From Chloroflexota bacterium (GTDB lineage: Bacteria; Chloroflexota; Anaerolineae; Promineifilales; Promineifilaceae), in contig DOXE01000416.1 in NCBI GenBank assembly GCA_003519205.1, positions 217-6,594 on the forward strand: a DNA stretch of 6,378 nt, given 5' to 3'. Made by a program: the position numbers and the translations under genes. Numbering within the stretch: the stretch's first letter is position 1; every line of letters begins with the position of its first letter. Below, in pieces: positions 6,185-6,378 of this stretch. The notes under the pieces are model-generated. The model was given only the letters and a program-made list of their open reading frames with translations. It had not been told where the DNA came from and made no database searches.

Positions 6185-6189
6185 GGGAG
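6185..6189 (+). promoter_or_regulatory. Ribosome binding site for the ATG at 6199
   Basis: GGGAG lies 9 nt before ATG 6199, a normal spacing. A nearer GAGG (6193-6196) is only 2 nt from the ATG and too close. This supports ATG 6199 as the start of the glycosyltransferase. Confidence 0.6.
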
Positions 6190-6198
6190 AGTGAGGTC

Positions 6199-6378
6199 AT
6201 GAGCAGTACCAATACATATGTCGTCGTTCCGACCTATAACGAGGCTGACAACATCGACGAACTATTAACACAGCTTCTCGACCTGCCAGTTGATGTAGGA
6301 GTCATTGTTGTCGATGATAATTCTCCTGACGGAACCGGCCAACTAGCAGACGAGTGGGCCGACCGCTTTCCTGGTCGA
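6199..6378 (+). CDS. Polyprenol-phosphate mannose synthase-like GT2 glycosyltransferase, N-terminal part (3' end outside window)
   Basis: The reading frame is open from ATG 6199 to the window edge and encodes 60 residues. It has the two early marks of family GT2, dolichol/polyprenol-phosphate mannose synthase subgroup: VVVPTYNEADNI (8-19), where the first nucleotide-sugar contacts lie, and VIVVDDNSPDGTG (35-47), whose Asp residues contact the nucleotide. Relatives transfer mannose from GDP-mannose to a polyprenyl phosphate at the cytoplasmic membrane face, supplying a lipid-linked sugar donor for glycoproteins or glycolipids. A clean promoter and GGGAG site lie just upstream. The catalytic DXD continuation, any membrane segments and the sugar specificity are beyond the window, so other polyprenyl-phosphate glycosyltransferases (for example glucose-specific) remain possible. 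Confidence 0.88.
   Translation, partial: MSSTNTYVVVPTYNEADNIDELLTQLLDLPVDVGVIVVDDNSPDGTGQLADEWADRFPGR

Noticed and set aside
6092..6202. A 36-codon plus-strand frame ending TGA in an ATGA overlap with the glycosyltransferase start
   Set aside because: It has no ribosome binding site, its start overlaps the minus-strand promoter, and the strong plus promoter (start near 6181) lies inside it, so it would not be on the main transcript.

Overview
The window looks like a piece of a bacterial chromosome with roughly balanced base composition. Its closest feel is Chloroflexota (Anaerolineae-like). That placement is an inference from the style of the peptide-binding protein, the paired ABC ATPases and the receiver/roadblock-type regulator; no rRNA or marker gene is present to confirm it. 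No tRNA, rRNA, CRISPR array, insertion sequence or phage gene was seen.

Layout. (1) 2-1399, plus strand: C-terminal three quarters or so of a family 5 (peptide/nickel type) extracellular solute-binding protein, cut by the left edge. (2) 1400-1630: a 231-bp gap with a candidate sigma70-type promoter and two inverted repeats. (3) 1631-2605 and 2642-3733: two OppD/DppD- and OppF/DppF-type ATPases that would power the same importer; the permease genes are not between them and the binding protein, so they must lie upstream or elsewhere. (4) 3706-3736: a strong stem-loop over the stop codon of the second ATPase. (5) 3753-5027: a response regulator with an N-terminal receiver domain, a probable roadblock/LC7-like middle domain and a long, very acidic C-terminal tail. 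(6) 5052-5966, minus strand, convergent with (5): rimK, an ATP-grasp glutamate ligase for ribosomal protein S6, with an unusual polybasic tail. (7) 5967-6198: a divergent control region with two back-to-back candidate promoters around a dyad. (8) 6199-6378, plus strand: N-terminal 60 residues of a polyprenol-phosphate mannose synthase-like GT2 glycosyltransferase, cut by the right edge.

How it fits together. Items 1-3 form a peptide (or related small-molecule) uptake system: the lipoprotein or secreted binder captures substrate and the two ATPases energise the membrane permease. The regulator follows the second ATPase by only 19 bp and may be co-transcribed, but a functional link to the transporter is unproven. 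rimK and the glycosyltransferase are divergently transcribed housekeeping-type genes. No complete new system is evident. The best leads are the regulator's architecture, the RNA structures at 1555-1598 and 3706-3736, the A8 slippery tract at the start of the RimK tail, and the symmetric divergent promoter region.
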